From Branchiostoma belcheri (Eukaryota > Chordata > Leptocardii > Amphioxiformes > Branchiostomatidae): a stretch of 64,000 nucleotides of DNA. The notes beneath the pieces were generated by a model. The model saw only the letters and a list, made by a program, of their open reading frames with translations. It did not search any database and was not told the DNA's origin. Position 1 is the first letter of the stretch; each line of letters begins with the position of its first letter. Below are positions 49,236-60,229 of this stretch, piece after piece. The position numbers and the translations under genes are program-made. The stretch is taken from assembly GCF_001625305.1 (NCBI RefSeq), contig NW_017804387.1, forward strand, positions 1,534,236 to 1,598,235. Direction: 5' to 3'.

Positions 49236-49838
49236 ATGAAGCAAGTTTGAGCTTTAATATCCAACACAATAAAATTGGACTCACCCAAATTTTCGACTGT
49301 ACAACTCCAGTCTTTGTCAAGGAATGAGCAATCCACCACTTCCGTGACATCACGCAGATAACACACGTGACTCTGTGAGCAGTAGACCACAGATTGCAGA
49401 AAGTCTGTGGCGCCCCCCGCCCCCGTCAAGGGATGGCTGCAGAGACTAGAGGGTCTCTCGGTACTGGGTTATTGGAGCACGGACAGCCTGGCTCGGCGCC
49501 TCGGCCGCTTCGGGGGTCTCGCAGCATGTGCATGTGGAGTCGCCTGGACATTCGGTCTCTCTGGATGGGGGGACGGTCTTAGGCTCGGGGCCGGACTTCT
49601 TTGTGTGGGGGATTGGGGAGGCCGTCTGCAGCGTTGCAGCCGTCCCTTGGCGGGGGGCGCCACAGACTTTCTGCAACCTATGATCCACTGCTTACAGAGT
49701 CACGTGTGTTATCTGCGTGACGTCACGGAAGCAGTGGATTGCTCCTTCCTTGACAAAGACTGGAGCCGTACAGTCGAAAATGAATTGGGTGAGTCCAATT
49801 TGTTGTGTTGGATATTACAGTTCAAACTTGCTTCATAG
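49236..49838. repeat. Inverted repeat, ~200-bp arms, ~190-bp spacer
   Basis: 49236-49441 and 49628-49838 are inverted copies. Both arms keep one open frame with the same cysteine pattern (HVCYLRDVTEVVDCSFLDKD in the left arm), ended by GGTGAGTCC, which resembles a donor. Whether this is a duplicated exon or a foldback transposon is undecided. Confidence 0.7.
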
Positions 49839-50108
49839 AGATAATGTCATGGTTGGCTTGTGGCAGGCAAGTCCCACGATGCTTCTATATGTGTTTGGGG
49901 GAGGGGGGGGATTGGGACTGAAAAAGCGGTCAGCATCCCCCCTCACATACCCCCCCCCCAACGTCGATAATCATGACCAGATGGTACTAGTAGTAGTAGT
50001 CTGCTTATAAATAATTATAGACACCGAGGTGGTTGATTGGGCAAGTTTGCCTGTAGTAATACCACTTTATGTGTTGAGCTGTTGAAAGCCATGAACATTT
50101 TAGTGTAA

Positions 50109-50553
50109 GGCCACACCGACTTAAATTTATGGATGACATCCGCACATCCGCACGCGCATTAATTTTCGCCTGTTCTCAAAAAAAAAAAAAAAAAAATACA
50201 CGTCCTCCGAGGCTCTGGCCTGGCTCTAGGCCTTGGTAGTCCCGATGATGATAGTTAGCGACAATACGGAGCCCAAGGTAACTCTGGAGGATGGCATCCA
50301 GACTGCCGAAGGTCCACGAGTCAAGAACTCAGTACATACGTACAGTGCCGATTCATAAATTCCGCAAAAAGCCAGCATGTGCCGGCCTGTCGTATACGTC
50401 GGCATGTACTGCCGCAAATTCACAATACCAGTTTTGTATTCCTGTGGTTTAGTAGTATTTTTATTTTTGGCCGGATTTTTATTTTTTTTGCCCGCGCGCA
50501 CTAGTTTGGGGGTCTTCAGAGGATGTCATCCAAAAAATTAAGATGGTGGGGCC
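50109..50553. mobile_element. PIF/Harbinger-like MITE, copy with intact TAA duplication
   Basis: Left end GGCCACACCGACTTAAAT, right end ATTAAGATGGTGGGGCC; TAA at 50106-50108 and 50554-50556. Subterminal GGATGACATCC/GGATGTCATCC. Lies upstream of the caspase coding region. Confidence 0.85.
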
Positions 50554-50933
50554 TAAACACAGACACGGCACACATGCAACAAACATCCATGCACAAATAC
50601 ACAGTATTAAAAAAAGACACTCAGTAGATACGCCCATATACTAGTTATATCCATACAAACAAGCGTACACAACCAGAAAACAACGTTAGCTTTAACGTGA
50701 CGATATGTAGGTCTGTTCAAAGCAGTTTGACAACCATTTTCAGAATCAGATACACATGTACAACGTTACTGATTCTTACTTCCGGGTTAGACACAAGGGA
50801 AAATTATCCCGGTTTGTGGTCGTTTGTGGCGCAATTATATGAACTATGGGTCCACAAAACCTTCATTGTTCCACTAATAATCTTCCTGTGACCCTAATAT
50901 GAGTGGAATAGGGAATTAAAACAGAATTCTTAC

Positions 50934-51060
50934 CTCCTGGATCCAAATCTCGTGTCCAGATGTAGAAAGCAACTCCAACTCTCGCCTTTTCTCGCACAGA
51001 AGTTGTCTTATCGCGAGACTTCGCAGGTAAACAATGACGCCCCTGAACGCGGCGAATGCA
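50934..51060 (-). other. Possible caspase 5' non-coding exon
   Basis: On the minus strand a CpG-containing stretch (..CGCGATAAGACAACTTC..) ends in GATCCAGGAG before donor GTAAGAATT. No ATG is seen in it. It would splice to the acceptor before the CARD start codon. The 5' limit is not determinable. Confidence 0.4.
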
Positions 51061-51870
51061 AATCAGTTTCTTGCTTCTTGGACAGTCACTGTAACTAAAA
51101 TCAGAGGCAGCGGTAGGAAAGTCAGTGAATTTGGGGGTTGGGGGTTGGTTGGGTGATTGTAATTGGAATAATTTTCACCCTATCGACCCTTTTTACGGTC
51201 TACCCGGCGAACCACGGCACGGGGGGTCCGGGGCATGCTCCCTGGAAAATGTCACATTTTCTGCATAGATAGATTTTTGCTGGTACAGGGAACTTTCTAG
51301 CTAAGCTTCCAGTTCAGTAGTCGCCATTCGAGTACATCATATTCACAAACTTCTTCCACTTGCCCCATAGGGCCATTTATCTCAGCTCAATACACAAGGG
51401 GGATCAGGGGCATGTTCCTGGGTAAAATTTGGAAATCTTGACCGTCCCCTGTCCCCCTGAAACGCCATTTTTCGAAAATTGGGGACGCATCTTGATGGTA
51501 CACAATCCTGTGTCTCTTCGCTCTATTCGAGTACATTTCGTTCACATTATGTTCATCTCAATCGAAGCAAGATTATTTTCAATCTACTTTTAATTAGTAG
51601 GCTACTACTACAGGACATTCTGAGATGGGACAAAAAAAAAATGAAGAGTCAGCCCTTGGTTTAATTTAAATACCGGCGTTTCTAGTGTAGTTTGCGGCCT
51701 AAAATTTTCACACGACTGTAGACGCAGAACACAGCGGATGATGATGATGATTGCGGCCTAAAGCGTCGCATCGTCGGTTTTACGATAGAAACTCTGGGTT
51801 CACTCTGAATTTTTATAAAAGATGTGCGCAGGCCCGTGCTGTCCTTAGTGCTGAACTGTCCTCCATCTAA

Positions 51871-52041
51871 TCTCCAAGCAGATCCCTCTCGGTGGCAAAA
51901 AGACAGTATCAGATTGGCCAGGCAGTATCCATTAGACAAAGAAGCTTCGCGGCCACCGACGGGTTATTGGGGGTCAGGACAAAAAAAAGGCCATATATAA
52001 AAATTTAACGATCGTTCCCCCACAACCTCTGCTTGGAGAGT
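51871..52041. mobile_element. CTCCAAGCAGA-type MITE, copy 3
   Basis: Left end ATCTCCAAGCAGATCCC, right end CCTCTGCTTGGAGAG, interior GACAGTATCAGATTGGCCAG. About 170 bp. Confidence 0.8.
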
Positions 52042-52239
52042 ATCCTACATCTGCTGCGCATGCAGAGTGCACGACTGGCCGGGCGTTATGTCGCCGTCAA
52101 CACCGAGCAAGGCGGCTCGTTGTCATATAGCAGAAGGACTCACTCCTGGGCCGATATTTTCAGTTTCGTCTGTTTGTACGTCTGTCTGTTAGTCAACAAG
52201 ATACTAGTAAATCAAGAACGCCTGGATTGATTAGTTTCA

Positions 52240-53460
52240 TACTTGGTGCGTTGGTAGGGTGTGATGAAAACTGGAAATGGTTAGATTTTGGGCCCCCTAG
52301 TGGCTTCCCTTGGTACTGCAGCGCAAGATCCGATTTAAATATCTCGCGACCTGGACATGCTAGGGTCATGAATTTGGGGTGGTAGGTAGCTTTTTTTGTC
52401 CAAAAGAAGTCAAGTGAGTTTGGGCCCTTAGCAGCTTGTTCTGGAACTGCTCTGGGTTTGAATTAAAATATTTAAGAGAGGATAATTAAAAAATCTCGTT
52501 GACGGATTGTCATGATTTTTGATATCTAAAAAGCTGAAGTGATGCTTGGAATAACTAAATTATAACTATTCAAATCAGCATCTAATTTACGTAAATAATA
52601 AGGAAATTCTATAAAACTGTTTTATTTGACATTAGGGCTATATGAAACACTTCTAACATATGTAATTGAGAACGACATTGGCAGATGTTGATGTAAATAA
52701 AGGTCTAATTTGCAAAATTAATGCAAAATTTTACAATTTTAAAGTGGTAACTGCTGAAAATTAAATACTTGCTGTAATTGGAAATTCAGTGAAGGTACAC
52801 ACCAACTAACATAATGTATTCGAGTCATGACTTTATTTTCATAATGTATGAGGAAAAGCTAGGGTAGCCTTATTTCTTAAGATGATCCTGTCATGTCCAA
52901 AATCGCACTTTACATAACCTCTTTTTGCAATATAAAATCTATGTATAACATGTATAATATGTAAGGAATGTATAATAAAAAGATATTGAAGTCGACAACT
53001 GTGAGCTATTCCTTAAAACAAAAATGAAATGAAGAAGATTATATGATATGATTAGATAAGTGTCGGGAATCAGTGTCAAATTATTCTTAGATACAAATAT
53101 ATCCTAGCATAATACTTGAAATCAAGTGTTTACCTTTGCATAGTTTTCTCTCTCTTGGCGACTTTGATGTTAAGATTTGAAAAAGAAAAGAACATGTATC
53201 TGCAAAGATATTGAAAAACGTGTAAACAAACAGTTGAGACCAAATCCATAGAAAGATAAGTAGTAAGACACATTTTTCTCAGTCCCTGCCTTCAATCTCT
53301 TTCCTCATATATAGTATCTGCAAATGTTACATTGTAGTACAGTGGCATATTTTGTCAGACATATATTCTGATGATGATGATATTCTTTCAACATTGTGAG
53401 TTGGTCAACTCAAATACACACCAAAAATAAATGTTTGTTTCTCAACTAGCTACTGGGTGT
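52240..53460. other. Repeat-derived, gene-free stretch
   Basis: 52240-52560 shares TTGGTACTGCAGC, GGGCCCCCTAGTGG and GACATGCTAGGGTCATGAAT with 17030-17725 and 60720-60960. The rest is AT-rich with no recognised exon. Confidence 0.45.
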
Positions 53461-53849
53461 TTAAAATGACACACTGCTGTGATCACCTTTTCCTGAATCC
53501 ATTTTGAAGGCAATAATTATTTCGTCGACTAATTTGAACACGATCTTTTCGTCAACCACCAACGACTCGCAGCTGATGTGCTCTAAGACAGTCGACCGAA
53601 TTACTGGCTCCTTGTATATGAAAGGCGTGTGCGTCAAGAACTCGAGAAGCGACTTGCCCGCCTCCGAGTCCTCCTTAAAACACTCCGTGATGTTAATCTT
53701 GATTTCATCCTCCGCAGTGACGTAACTGATGGCCATTGCGTCAAGCCACTGTTTGACGTCACTGGATGTACGAAAGGCCGTCTTCAAACGGTCACCCTGA
53801 CCAATCTTATCCCACAACTTGTGATACAGCTTTCCAAGCTCACTTTTAT
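53461..53849 (-). CDS. HNMT-like exon 4: C-terminal domain
   Basis: 389 nt, phase 1 in. DKSELGKLYHKLWDKIGQGD, then ITECFKEDSEAGKSLLEFLT, matching the HNMT substrate-domain pattern D-x-S-x-C-F-x-(D/N)-x-x-x-G-x-L-L-x-F-L-T. Natural stop at 53461-53463. Confidence 0.9.
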
Positions 53850-54289
53850 CTGTAAATATGTGAATAACACATTTTAGACTCCCGTTTTAGTGATCCCAAT
53901 TTATTATTTTAGCTCAGTAACCACGACTCTTGGTTGTTTCTAAGTCGTTATTGGCCATATTGTTGATCGATTGATGATGATGATGACTGCTGATCAAAAT
54001 TACATAAAAGCCAAGTTTAGATTAATCTATACATTTAGTTACTTTGAAATGCTTTTTAATGCGTCGCAAATGCAACGCAGTAGAAATTCCCGCGGCAAAA
54101 AGGCGAAACAAAATAAAACAAGAGTTCCGAGATCTCATACCTCCATGAAATATGGGCTTGACATGTAAATGTTAATTTCTTCTTTAATTATGCAAATTAC
54201 CTCCACATTAACATAATAAATGCATCGTGATGTTCACTTTTGATTAACTTACACATGTACCAAGTATGAAATTCCCATCATTTACCACT

Positions 54290-55139
54290 AAGGAGTCATA
54301 GAATTTTCGCATTAATTATGCAAATTAGGTCATCATTTGCATAATTGGTATCTGGTGATGTTCCATCTGCCATAGATTACATACTAGTACATTACATGTA
54401 TGAAAGTACTATAATGCAAAACACTGTAATTATAGAATTTCCTCATTAATTATGCAAATTAAGTCCTCATTTGCATAATTTGCAGTTAATTATGTACATC
54501 TCTCTCTCAGCTACCTACCTACCAAAAATGATGAAAATACATTGTTTCTATCTGGACTTATTGGCTTTTAAAGATTTCGCCCGAAAGTCCCCTGTAGTTC
54601 CAGAACAAGCTGCTAGGGGGACCAAACCCACACCATTTACTAGACAGGACAATCTATCTGCCACCAAAAAATCAAGACCATAGCATATTCAGGACAAAAG
54701 ATACAAAAACCGGAAGTTCTGCTGCAGTACCAAGGTCATCACACAGACAGACAGACAGACAGACAGACGCAACAAAAACAATACCTCCATTTTCATGGAG
54801 GTAATAACACAGGTTGTTTGTTTTCAAACACACAGCCATACAGTGGCACTGCCACATTTGCCCTGAAATAGGTCACCTATTCCCCTGAGGGAGCGCGCTG
54901 CCTCGCTGGGCATAGCCACATCTGTTACCCTGCCTGGCAAGTATAAAGGAGATTCCTCTCAGCCATGCCCTGACTCAACCTTAAACCGGAAGTGCTGCTG
55001 CAGTACCAAGGCCATCCACCAGGAGGCCCATATTTGACCTTGACCTTCGCCCTTCTAAGACCTACCAGCATACCAAATATCACCACAATCCATGAAGGCG
55101 TTATGGACTTATAAAGGTACAAAAATGCGGAAACACAAA

Positions 55140-55186
<47 letters not shown>

Positions 55187-55345
55187 ACGCGCCAAAAACA
55201 ATACCTTCCATTTCATGGAGGTAATAAAGAATTACAGAAGTATACCTCTGGTACGCCAAAAAGCAGTTACTCAAGCAACTGGATACGGTTTTGGAAACGG
55301 TCAGACGTTTCACCTAGTATCCACTAGCTTTCGTCAGTGACTTTT
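54290..55345. mobile_element. Cluster of DNA-element remnants between HNMT-like exons 3 and 4
   Basis: Two pieces end in AATACCTCCATTTTCATGGA-type short hairpins after a (CAGA)n run (54750-54773) and a (CA)n run (55138-55190); both hold CTGCTGCAGTACCAAGG. Shared with 15188, 17030 and 60720. Also AATTATGCAAATTAAGTCCTC tracts at 54305-54480. Confidence 0.6.
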
Positions 55346-55432
55346 TGGCGTATCGTATTACCTGGATCTCTAACCTTCATCGATGCATACATCTGGTAGT
55401 TCTTGTCCTTAAAAAGGTTTTTTCTAGCTCAC

Positions 55433-55646
55433 CTGGGTCCAAGGCGACCATCATGTACCCGCCGTCTGCGACTTGTTCCCACAAGTTCCGCAAGGTGGCG
55501 TGTATGTCTTCCACAGTATACAGAACGTGGATCCAATGGACCAGATGAAACTTTGTGTCACCTTTTGTCTGAAAGTACTCTTCTGTCGTCTGCTGGCGGA
55601 AGTCACACTTCACAACACCGAGGCTCCTGTCTTCACACACCAGGGT
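55433..55646 (-). CDS. HNMT-like exon 3
   Basis: 214 nt, phase 0 in, phase 1 out. TLVCEDRSLGVVKCDFRQQT, TEEYF, then HLVHWIHVLYTVEDI and GGYMMVALDPG, equivalent to the H-x-I-H-M-I/L-Y-Y-V-x-D region and following strand of HNMT. Confidence 0.92.
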
Positions 55647-55991
55647 CTACATGGTTTATAATGACGCGAGGTTTTCTTAATATCTCGCAGTTACGTACAT
55701 GAAATCACAAAATGTTTGCTCTTCGAAAGTACGTTTTTCGTGAACTGTGGTGCACAAGACGAGGGGCACCTTTATGTACTTTTGACTTAGCAGCACAGCA
55801 GCGCGGGTTTTGTACTCAGGTATCCGTGTCTGTGTAACTAATCAAGTTAGTTGCGTTAGAATTCTTTCAGCTATTTATAACGGTTTGTTGAAACAATATT
55901 TTGTTTCCGTAAGCGTGCACAAAAAAACTGGAAAACAGAATTAAATTTGGAGTATAAAAAGTCCTGTCCATGGACCACATATTTTTCATAC

Positions 55992-56096
55992 CTTGTATCG
56001 CCCGATCATGTCTCCCGACGGTTCCACGACCCTGTTGTACACACTGTTGTGGCGCTGTATGTAGGAGCTTCTTTAGAATGGCGCTGTCAATGTCTC
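55992..56096 (-). CDS. HNMT-like exon 2, with internal frame change
   Basis: 105 nt. The 5' part reads GDIDSAILKKLLHTAPQQ in phase 1; the 3' part reads VYNRVVEPSGDMIGRYK in another frame, which alone joins exon 3 in phase. One extra base (or two missing) near 56040 explains both. VVEPS is the conserved SAM-contact acidic motif. Confidence 0.85.
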
Positions 56097-56210
56097 CTGG
56101 AGAGAAAAAAGCATTATCAGTGTAAAGATTGACTTTATATGTAGATGCATGTGTATCAAAGAAAGACTGGATGGTCACAACCACAACATGGCGGTCTCAC
56201 CTGATCCAAT

Positions 56211-57771
56211 ATACCCCCGTCACATTGTCGACGAGCTTCGGCCGTATTTGTCAATCGCCGAAAGATCGGCCGATTTTGAGATCGACCGACGATCGCGCGT
56301 ATTTTTTGCTTGAAAATCGTCGCCGTCACATTGTGCGAGGCTCGGGCGATCGCTTGGGAAAACATCTATGATAATGAAGTCCCTATAACATGGCAAGCAG
56401 ATGAAGCAAGGCCAGTGTATCCACCTAAAAATGAAAAGTTTGGCCAATTTTTATGTTTGACCTGTCGTATTATTTTTTTAGCAAAGTAATGGAGCGGACT
56501 GGCAGAATAAAATAGAAATATAAACAGGAATTCTGTGAAAGATTCAACTCAAATACTACCACAAGAGCCACAAATTTACACTACCGTCTGGTTAACACAA
56601 CGACCACCTTTTTAACCAGACAGGAGTCGGCCGAAGCTCGCTCGACACACGGGCGTACGTCGCCCGAGTTACGGTCGACGATCTATCGATGCTCGCACGA
56701 TTCAAAATCTTGTTATACACGCGCACCTGAACAAAGCTAATAACATATATTGTTCTAAAACTTTGCCTGTATACTTCTGTCTAAAATAGTATGAATCTTC
56801 CGGTAAACAAGCCATTCAATGTCAACAAAGTAGACAGAGGTAAAAAGACTCATGCAATATAAAACTTCAACTAGGAAGTAATATCTATCACATGACGTTC
56901 TTGTGGGCACCCTAAGAAAAAAGTCAACTCCATTCCAGAATGAACAAGTGTAAACGTCAATTTATTATACAGCCATCTGAAATAAGGGCACGCACCTCCT
57001 AAAGGGACAAGAGTAAAGAATTTCATGTGCGTTCAATAAGCTGAGGTCAAAATCTGGGCATTTGGCCTTATATAGTTAAAACCTCATCATCTTTTTAAAG
57101 TGATTTTGTTTATTAAACAAAAGGACAAAAAGGACGATTTTGTCTATTTTTATCCTTTCTCGTAAATATAACGTTAACAATCAATGGGACGTTGCTTCTG
57201 CAAACTTTACACAGTATACTGTCAATGCAATCTCAAATAAATGTCACAGGTGCTGAATAAATAATAACTTCACAGGAGCTCGGCCGAGGCTCGTAGAACC
57301 TTCGTCCGACACTGGCACGAAGCTCGCTCGAAGCACGCACGAGTTTAAAAACTTTGCGCAAGTCGGGCGAGGTACGAAAGAGGGTCGTCCGAACATTTCG
57401 CGAAGCTCGCGCGAGGGTCGACCGTATTCAGCGACCGTCGCCCGATTTTCAAAGACGAAATACGGCCGAGACTCGTGGGATGTACGTCCGAATATCGGTC
57501 GACTCTCGGCCGCACAGGGACGAGCTATGGGCGAGGTACGCGCGAGCTGGAAACGAGCTCTGCGACCTCAAAAATCGCCGGCGACTAGTCGCTGATGTTA
57601 AGAACACGTTTCGCGTGTCAGCGAGCTTCGGCCGACTCCAAAAAAATCGCCGGCGATCCCGAAAATTCGCGCGATGCTCGACGGAACATCGGGCGTACTA
57701 CGGCCGTAAATGTCGTTTAGAGCTCGCCAACTAGTCGGCCGATCGATTTACGCGCAATGTGACGGGGGTAT
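56211..57771. mobile_element. ATACCCCCGTCACATTG-ended DNA transposon inside an HNMT-like exon
   Basis: 17-bp perfect terminal inverted repeats ATACCCCCGTCACATTG / CAATGTGACGGGGGTAT, flanked by AT on both sides (56209-56210 and 57772-57773). CpG-rich interior built of repeated CGAGCTTCGGCCG-like and TCGCCCGA-like pieces, with part of a GGCC-ended MITE at 56460-56540. No transposase seen. Confidence 0.88.
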
Positions 57772-57944
57772 ATCCCCAACACACGCAGGTCGCCCCTCGG
57801 CTCACACAGGACAGAGTCCGGGACCATGGCTCCGAAGGAAATATAGTACCTTTCCCTGCTCACCTCAAACGAGTCCACAAAGACTCGAAAGCCTGCCAAG
57901 TACCGAGGCAGGGAATATCTCACCAGCGTCCCGACCTGAGCCAT
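57772..57944 (-). CDS. HNMT-like exon 1, first part
   Basis: From ATG: MAQVGTLVRYSLPRYLAGFR, FVDSFEVSRERYYISFGAMV, then LRVLGI, where the transposon cuts in. The last 8 nt of the exon (TGGATCAG) and donor GTGAGA lie beyond the element at 56201-56208. A possible acceptor (CCGCCACAG) just before the ATG suggests an upstream non-coding exon. Confidence 0.8.
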
Positions 57945-58199
57945 TCCTGTGGCGGTGTGATCAACGAATCAGCGGACTGTTTCAGTTGATGTGTAATATG
58001 GCGTGATTCCTTATGTAGTTCACAAATTCACAATACTGTATAATGTTTGTTGCACATTCATGCCCAAAGGACGTAATGCACACGTAACCACACACATGTG
58101 GTTTACAATGCGTAAAACACTAAATCCTAAAACACGTACAATGTAACATCACTATGTACAAATACAAATGTATGTCCTAAAGCACTACACTGTAGCTAG

Positions 58200-58500
58200 T
58201 GTGCACTTATTTGCCTAATAGTTTGCCTGATGTGAAAGAACCAAGGTTAGATATATATTTACCCGCCATTATGCTCGAGTCGGTATGTGATCACGAAGCG
58301 TGTGGTTTGACCTTTGAACTTGGGCATGAACTTGAAACAACCTGCTTGAAACTTCCGTTAGTGCGCCTTGAATGTGGCAAGCGCAAGTTCTCCTATAGAG
58401 GCCCTATCCTCTGGAACAGGTTGTCACATGGTATAAAGACCTGCCCGTCCATGTCCACTTTTCAAATGAGATGTAAAAATGGGCCTGACCTCTGACCCCT
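58200..58500 (+). mobile_element. LINE tail fragment
   Basis: Plus-strand reading LVRLECGKRKFSYRGPILWN then RLSHGIKTCPSMSTFQMRCK: the G-K-R-x-F-x-Y-R-x-x-x-LWN-x-L box followed by S-x-x-x-F-x-x-x-x-K is usual at LINE polyprotein ends. The following 450 bp may be its 3' UTR, ending near AAAATAAATAAAATG at 58970. Confidence 0.75.
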
Positions 58501-59217
58501 CCATATAAACAATTTGGACTGGGCAAAGACTGGACTTGACAGTTTGTATTTTTTATTATCATTATTTATTAATGTTATTGGTTAGTTACTGTTTTTCTTT
58601 ATTACTATTGCCATATGCATTATCATTATTTACTGTATCCCAATTTTACTGTTTGTATGTGACTGCTGTTTGTTGTGTAAAACAGGGCCCCATTGAAGAG
58701 AAGTGTAATCACTTATGCTTAGGTCACATTTCCAAACCGGGGCCCGGCCGGGATGTTTGTATGAACGAAAAATTAACAATTCATGTCAAGGATATTCAGA
58801 AATAGTGCCCATGTGCATGATTATCATTAAAAACTTTTCTGTGTTTTGTTGTCTTTTACTAGTATATCATACTTTTCGCTCCCAAACGCTGCCCGGTCGG
58901 GCCCCGTGTGGGAATTGTGACCTCAGCATTAATGGGCCACCCTGTATAAAAATGACGGAAAATAAATAAAATGCTAGATGCACATTCCTCCACCCTAAAG
59001 TTATAGTGTGTTCACCCGAGGTGGTCTCAGCACTGGGAGGGATTTGGACAACATCATTTGGTAGAATTGAAAGATGGCGAGGGACGTGAACGACACGAGG
59101 ACGAGCAGTACACTGGTTGCTAGTTCGACTTCAAGGGTGACAAAATGTCGTGGTATATAATACAGTGACCGTGCTCAATATGGATATGAAAGTTTAAATA
59201 AGCTAGTTTACTTCCTC

Positions 59218-59345
59218 CCCGCACCAGGTGGTGCATACGGCGGCGCCAATCTCCGGTTCGATAGTCCTTAGGCCACACAGTTGTGCAATCACTACAACAG
59301 GGGGTAATCCTCTGGCATTAATATCTGTTTGATTACCACACCCGT
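59218..59345. mobile_element. SINE body, second family
   Basis: Shares CACAGTTGTGCAAT-CACTAC, AACAGGGGG and GTTTGA-TACC with the body of the element at 18660-18998; the tRNA-like head is not present. Confidence 0.6.
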
Positions 59346-59859
59346 TCCGAAATGGCAAGTGCTAAACATTACCCTAAAATGTTGAGAATCAACATCATTG
59401 AAAACAAACATTCTAATCTAAAAACAAAACTGGAAAATCACCACCCTTTCCATTACATGGATGACAACCTTTATTACACATTTTGCTACACTGGGCTAAG
59501 CACCGGTCATAACAAACATGATGAACAGATACAGTTGACAAATACAAAAAAACAAGTATCACTTAAAAAATTCAACTTCTCTCTTTTATGTAAGCGTAAG
59601 ACTCATAATAATCACATTGAAACCATTAAGTAGTACATATCAAAATCGAATAACCTGCATGTATAGGTCCTGACATTACCTTGATAGTAGACATACGAAA
59701 TCAACTCTTATCACATACAATCACAATATGCATTTTTTTATTTTCGATACGAATGCCATGTAGTCACGTAGCCCTTGACAATGATATTTATCGCCTCTGA
59801 AAGGCTTCCAATGTAATTCTGGGTGCAACAATAATTTATTGGATAATGATATGATGTCT

Positions 59860-60113
59860 GTTGCCATGCCGGAAGGTAGATGGCAGATAACTATGAAGAG
59901 AGGAGACAAGAAAATACTCTGATTTAATGTTTTGTTTCTTACTTTGATGCAGTGATATGTGATGGTGGCTGTGTATATGCAATGTTCCTACTGAATCAAA
60001 ACCATTTGTACAATGATTGAGTCAAAATGTAGGAACCTTGTATTCTTTCACCCACTCGCATTAGATTTGGAGTCTGCGGAGGATGTCATCCATAAAAGTT
60101 ACTTGCTGTGGCC
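59860..60113. mobile_element. PIF/Harbinger-like MITE, 5'-truncated
   Basis: Right end GGATGTCATCCATAAAAGTT then ACTTGCTGTGGCC followed by TTA; interior matches 1303-1783 and 4154-4555 (ACTTTGATGCAG, TGAATCAAAACCATTTGTAC). The left end is lost or too diverged to see. Confidence 0.7.
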
Positions 60114-60229
60114 TTATCAAAACCTAACTGCTGCCATCATGGCGCCTTGAACTTGGCAGCGGCTAGCAGTGAAGGGACCTGGAGGCGTAAAGGTCGATGT
60201 CATCACGCATACTGGTACCTTGCGGTTGA

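Larger units (their letters stand above)
53461..57944 (-). pseudogene. Histamine N-methyltransferase-like gene, disrupted
   Basis: SAM-dependent methyltransferase of the HNMT family (transfers methyl to the imidazole of histamine; cytosolic). Four exons match HNMT order. Exon 1 encodes MAQVGTLVRYSLPRYLAGF to the SAM motif LRVLGI; exon 2 GDIDSAILKKLL and RVVEPSGDMIGRYK; exon 3 HLVHWIHVLYTVEDIHATL; exon 4 KLWDKIGQG to a natural stop. Without the inserted transposon the coding length is 889 nt (about 295 residues; human HNMT has 292), one base above a multiple of three. Two lesions: a 1.56-kb inverted-repeat transposon (56211-57771) inside exon 1, and a frame change in exon 2 between APQQ and VYNRVVEPS. 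The exon 1-2 joint reads GIGSGD, shorter than the usual glycine motif. Either this allele is dead or the assembly carries errors; exons 3-4 look unmutated, so loss is recent. Confidence 0.75.

Noticed and set aside
59352-59633. 93-codon plus-strand frame
   Set aside because: AT-rich, Asn/Lys/His-rich, no domain. It resembles the LINE-like text near 13850 (CACTTGGCTAAGTACAGGTCA) and is probably a transposon remnant, but evidence is too thin to annotate.
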